A DNA stretch of 64,000 nucleotides from Mycolicibacterium confluentis (GTDB taxonomy: Bacteria; Actinomycetota; Actinomycetes; Mycobacteriales; Mycobacteriaceae), in NCBI RefSeq assembly GCF_010729895.1, contig NZ_AP022612.1:1178001-1242000 (forward strand), read 5' to 3'. The position numbers and the translations under genes were made by a program. This document shows positions 61,817-64,000 of this stretch, in pieces; positions within the stretch are counted from its first letter, which is position 1, and every line of letters begins with the position of its first letter. The notes beneath the pieces were generated by a model. The model did no database searches. It was given only the letters and a program-made list of their open reading frames with translations, and had not been told where the DNA came from.

Positions 61817-62715
61817 CGGGCAGGCAGATCAAGCTCTTCCTGGTGGACGGCAGCCCCGGAAGCCTCACGACCGCGGAGATCACCAATTGGACCGGTCACG
61901 TCCTGTCTGCGCCGAGGTCCGAACTGGCAGATCTGCTGAAACGCGATGAGGCACAGCGCACCGGTGCCTACTTGTTGCTCGGTGAGGACGAAGAGGCGGT
62001 TGGCAACACCCGGTGCTACATCGGTGAGGCCGATGTGGTGGCCGAGCGGTTGCGCCATCACCAGCGGGAGAAGGACTTCTGGGACCGCGTTGTGGTCATC
62101 ACGTCCAAGGACGCGAATCTGACAAAGGCGCACGGCCGCTACCTGGAGTCACGGATCATTGATTTGGCCAGGCGTGCTGGCCGAGTGAAGGTCGAGAACG
62201 GGACGGCTCCACCACTGCCAGCACTGCCCGAAGCGGATGCCTCCGACATGGATTACTTCGTGACGCAGCTGGAGATCGTGCTCCCTGTGCTGGGCGTCAA
62301 TGCGATCCGAGTTCCCTCGGCGAAGCCCGGTCCGAGTGGCAGTCGAGACGAGTCGCTCTCACCGGTTTTCCAGCTGCGCAACGGCAAGCTCGGCGTGGAC
62401 GCCAGAGCCCAGCAGATCGACGGTGAATTCACCATGCTGGCCGGCTCAACTGTGGTAGGCACCTGGCAAGGTGTTGGTAAGGCGGAGAGCACTGTGAAGG
62501 CATATGCGTCCTATCGGGCTCAACATGAACACCTGGTCTCCGACGGTGCGATCGCTGTCGAAGCGGGGCGGGGCCGCGTCACTCGGAACATCCCGTTCAG
62601 CTCACCCTCGACCGCCGGCTCCATCGCATTGGGCCGATCGTGCAACGGTCGCCGGGAGTGGATCGCGGCTGATGGTTCGACGTTCGGAAGCTGGGAGAGC
62701 CGCGGCGTCGAGTAA
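61813..62715 (+). CDS. GIY-YIG nuclease-like protein with DUF4357 domain
   Basis: A 300-residue protein. The GIY-YIG nuclease core reads GAY (51-53) ... YIG (69-71) with Arg79 and the metal-binding Glu112 (RYLESR), so catalytic residues are kept although the first motif is GAY instead of GIY. The C-terminal part has two DUF4357-like repeats (AYASYRAQHEHLVSDG and NGRREWIAADGSTFGSWESRG), a module often found on nucleases next to type I R-M genes. ATG overlaps the hsdS stop (ATGA), so it is made together with HsdS. Its role in defence is inferred from context. Confidence 0.88.
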   Translation: MTGRQIKLFLVDGSPGSLTTAEITNWTGHVLSAPRSELADLLKRDEAQRTGAYLLLGEDEEAVGNTRCYIGEADVVAERLRHHQREKDFWDRVVVITSKDANLTKAHGRYLESRIIDLARRAGRVKVENGTAPPLPALPEADASDMDYFVTQLEIVLPVLGVNAIRVPSAKPGPSGSRDESLSPVFQLRNGKLGVDARAQQIDGEFTMLAGSTVVGTWQGVGKAESTVKAYASYRAQHEHLVSDGAIAVEAGRGRVTRNIPFSSPSTAGSIALGRSCNGRREWIAADGSTFGSWESRGVE

Positions 62716-62823
62716 GGGACATCTCGGTTGTCGGACGGTTCTGCGAGTATCTGAGTGGTCACTGCCTGCGAACGAGGCAGAATTGCAGGTGGTCGCTCGC
62801 AATGCAGATGGGAGGCGCCGATC

Positions 62824-63678
62824 ATGATCAAGCAGATCGAGCTGCGTCTCGTCGATGGAGCGGCACCCAGCGGTGAGATCGCGCTGAAGGACCTGAGCGG
62901 TATCGCGGCGGCCCTGCAGGAGCTGGTGACTCGCCTCAGCAGGGAGGCCGCTGACGCGGCGGGTCCCGGCCGGTCGAAGCAGTACGTCGAAGAGTTCGCC
63001 GAACTCCGTCTGGACGGCATCACCGCAGGTAGCACCGTACTCAAAGTCAGCAAGGGGCCGACGGACAAGCTGGATGTCGACGTGCCTGGTCTCACCGAGG
63101 CCGACGAACGGCTGTGGGACATCCTGGGTGCCATCGGCGCTGATCAACGACCTGACTGGACCAGTACGTTGGTCGCCGAGTCGGTCGGCAAGCTTGCCGT
63201 CGCGCTGCGGGGAGCGGCATCGACAACGGTTGTTTCCTCGCCCGCCCGCACTGACGTGCGGATCGACTCCGCACAGATCCACCTCGAGACCTGGGCGGTC
63301 AACCGGGTCTCGGCCGCAGGCTCGGGCACCGCTGCGGGTTGGCTGGAGAAGGTGGACCTGCGCTCGCACACATTCCGGATCCGTGACGACGTCGGAAACA
63401 CCGTCGAACTCCGACGGGTCATCGATGACAAGGCGGCGGGGCGGCTCGTCGGACGATGGGTGACTGCCGAGGGGGACGCGACGCTGAGCCCCTCGGGACG
63501 GGTGGTCCTGAACAACGCGCGCGTGCTCGCGACGGGCGACCCTGCGGCGGCATTCCTGAGCAGTCATGTTGTGTCCCTCGACGAGATCCTCGCGAGCGCG
63601 CCAGGCCCAGATCCAAGCGGTGGGCTCGACCTCACCGACGAGGAAGCGGCGGAGTTCCTTCGGGCCATTCGTTCATGA
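62824..63678 (+). CDS. hypothetical protein, partner of PIN-domain gene
   Basis: A 284-residue protein that I do not recognise. It begins with strands and a helix (MIKQIELRLVDGAAPSGEIALKDLSGIAAALQELVTRL) and has a central helix-strand repeat; there is no membrane segment and no classic DNA-binding motif such as a ribbon-helix-helix. ATG 62824 is preceded by GGGAGG at a normal distance; a GTG at 62755 is less likely. Its stop overlaps the PIN-domain gene start (ATGA), the usual arrangement of an antitoxin before its toxin, but it is three to four times larger than common VapB antitoxins. Confidence 0.7.
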   Translation: MIKQIELRLVDGAAPSGEIALKDLSGIAAALQELVTRLSREAADAAGPGRSKQYVEEFAELRLDGITAGSTVLKVSKGPTDKLDVDVPGLTEADERLWDILGAIGADQRPDWTSTLVAESVGKLAVALRGAASTTVVSSPARTDVRIDSAQIHLETWAVNRVSAAGSGTAAGWLEKVDLRSHTFRIRDDVGNTVELRRVIDDKAAGRLVGRWVTAEGDATLSPSGRVVLNNARVLATGDPAAAFLSSHVVSLDEILASAPGPDPSGGLDLTDEEAAEFLRAIRS

Positions 63679-64000
63679 CCGTGTTGAACGCGATCGTCGA
63701 TACCGACGTCTTCAGCCGTGTCTACGTGCTCCCGAGGGGTACCGAGCCTCGCGCATCAACATGGACGGACGAGCTGGCGGATCGCCGAGTCATCATCTCG
63801 TTCCAGACGCGGGCCGAGATTCTCTCCGGCGCTCGTCAGAGTAAATGGGGTGCGCCACGGGTCACTCGGCTTCAGGAGATCCTGGCGCGCACTCCGACCA
63901 TCTACTCGGATAGCGAGGTTGTCGACGCGTACGCGGTCCTCTCGGCTGAGTGCCGCGCGGCCGGCCATGCTCTCCACGAGAAGATCCACACGGCTGATCG
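63675..64000 (+). CDS. PIN-domain ribonuclease (VapC-like), 3' end outside window
   Basis: A frame of 108 codons open at the window end; too short to be complete. The PIN nuclease acidic residues are visible: Asp9 and Asp11 (IVDTDVFSR), Glu48 (RAEILSGA), Asp84 and Asp108 (TADR), spaced as in VapC toxins, which cleave specific RNAs. The sequence VVDAYAVLSAECRAAGHALHEKIHTADR is typical for the region before the last active-site Asp. The ATG overlaps the stop of the 284-residue gene upstream. It closes the visible part of the restriction-like cassette. Confidence 0.85.
   Translation, partial: MTVLNAIVDTDVFSRVYVLPRGTEPRASTWTDELADRRVIISFQTRAEILSGARQSKWGAPRVTRLQEILARTPTIYSDSEVVDAYAVLSAECRAAGHALHEKIHTAD

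Noticed and set aside
1..64000. tRNA, rRNA, CRISPR array, insertion sequence or prophage
   Set aside because: Looked for transposase-like proteins, integrase, regularly spaced repeats and tRNA-like segments; none was seen, also not at the border of the restriction cassette near 57.8 kb.

Overview
The window looks like chromosome from a mycobacterium, most likely a fast-growing Mycolicibacterium-type species. The reasons are the very high GC content, the many GTG/TTG starts, pervasive 1-4 bp start/stop overlaps, a complete yrbE-mce operon, several cytochrome P450/[3Fe-4S] ferredoxin pairs, a mycofactocin-type dehydrogenase and many acyl-CoA enzymes. The species is an inference; no rRNA, tRNA, insertion sequence, prophage or CRISPR was seen.

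Layout. 1-6310: a beta-oxidation-like operon (acyl-CoA dehydrogenases, SDR, CoA-transferase, thiolase), then a TetR regulator with a coupled small gene, closed by a strong two-way terminator. 6371-13731 (minus strand): P450 + ferredoxin, two tandem 3-hydroxyisobutyrate-dehydrogenase-like proteins, an alpha/beta hydrolase, a DUF35-thiolase fusion without an evident nucleophilic Cys (aldolase-like), a ferredoxin and a NuoF-like flavoprotein. 13794-17843: a small unknown gene, a hydrolase, a Rieske ferredoxin and two amidohydrolases. 18047-25019: acyl-CoA dehydrogenase, ferredoxin, P450, NTF2-like protein and Rieske oxygenase, a TetR regulator with two matching operators, then a small operon holding the heme-binding tail of a lost P450 and an SDR. 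25076-27606 (minus): P450, ferredoxin and mycofactocin-type SDR. 27939-30646: aldehyde dehydrogenase and CoA-transferase.

30995-40574 is one yrbEA-yrbEB-mceABCDEF lipid-import operon. It is followed by three secreted proteins on the minus or plus strand, a Mce-associated membrane protein, another secreted protein, an acyl-CoA ligase and an NAD-dependent reductase (to 46404). 46432-57780 is an aromatic/steroid-type catabolic block: KstD-like flavoprotein, IclR regulator, mhpC-, mhpA- and mhpB-like genes, a second KstD-like flavoprotein, a luciferase-family oxidoreductase, an SDR, a cyclase-family hydrolase and an internally deleted hydrolase.

57840-64000 is different: a type I restriction-like cassette (hsdR, hsdS, a GIY-YIG/DUF4357 nuclease, an unknown 284-residue protein and a PIN-domain toxin cut by the window end) with no methylase gene in view.

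Taken together, the genes describe uptake of a hydrophobic substrate (mce), CoA activation (ligase, CoA-transferases), hydroxylation (P450s, Rieske oxygenase, MhpA), side-chain shortening (acyl-CoA dehydrogenases, thiolase/aldolase) and ring cleavage (MhpB, MhpC). A 19-bp inverted repeat, consensus RTTCTY-N7-RAGAAY, recurs at five promoters between 17.9 and 43.8 kb and may define an undescribed regulon joining the mce neighbourhood to catabolic genes.
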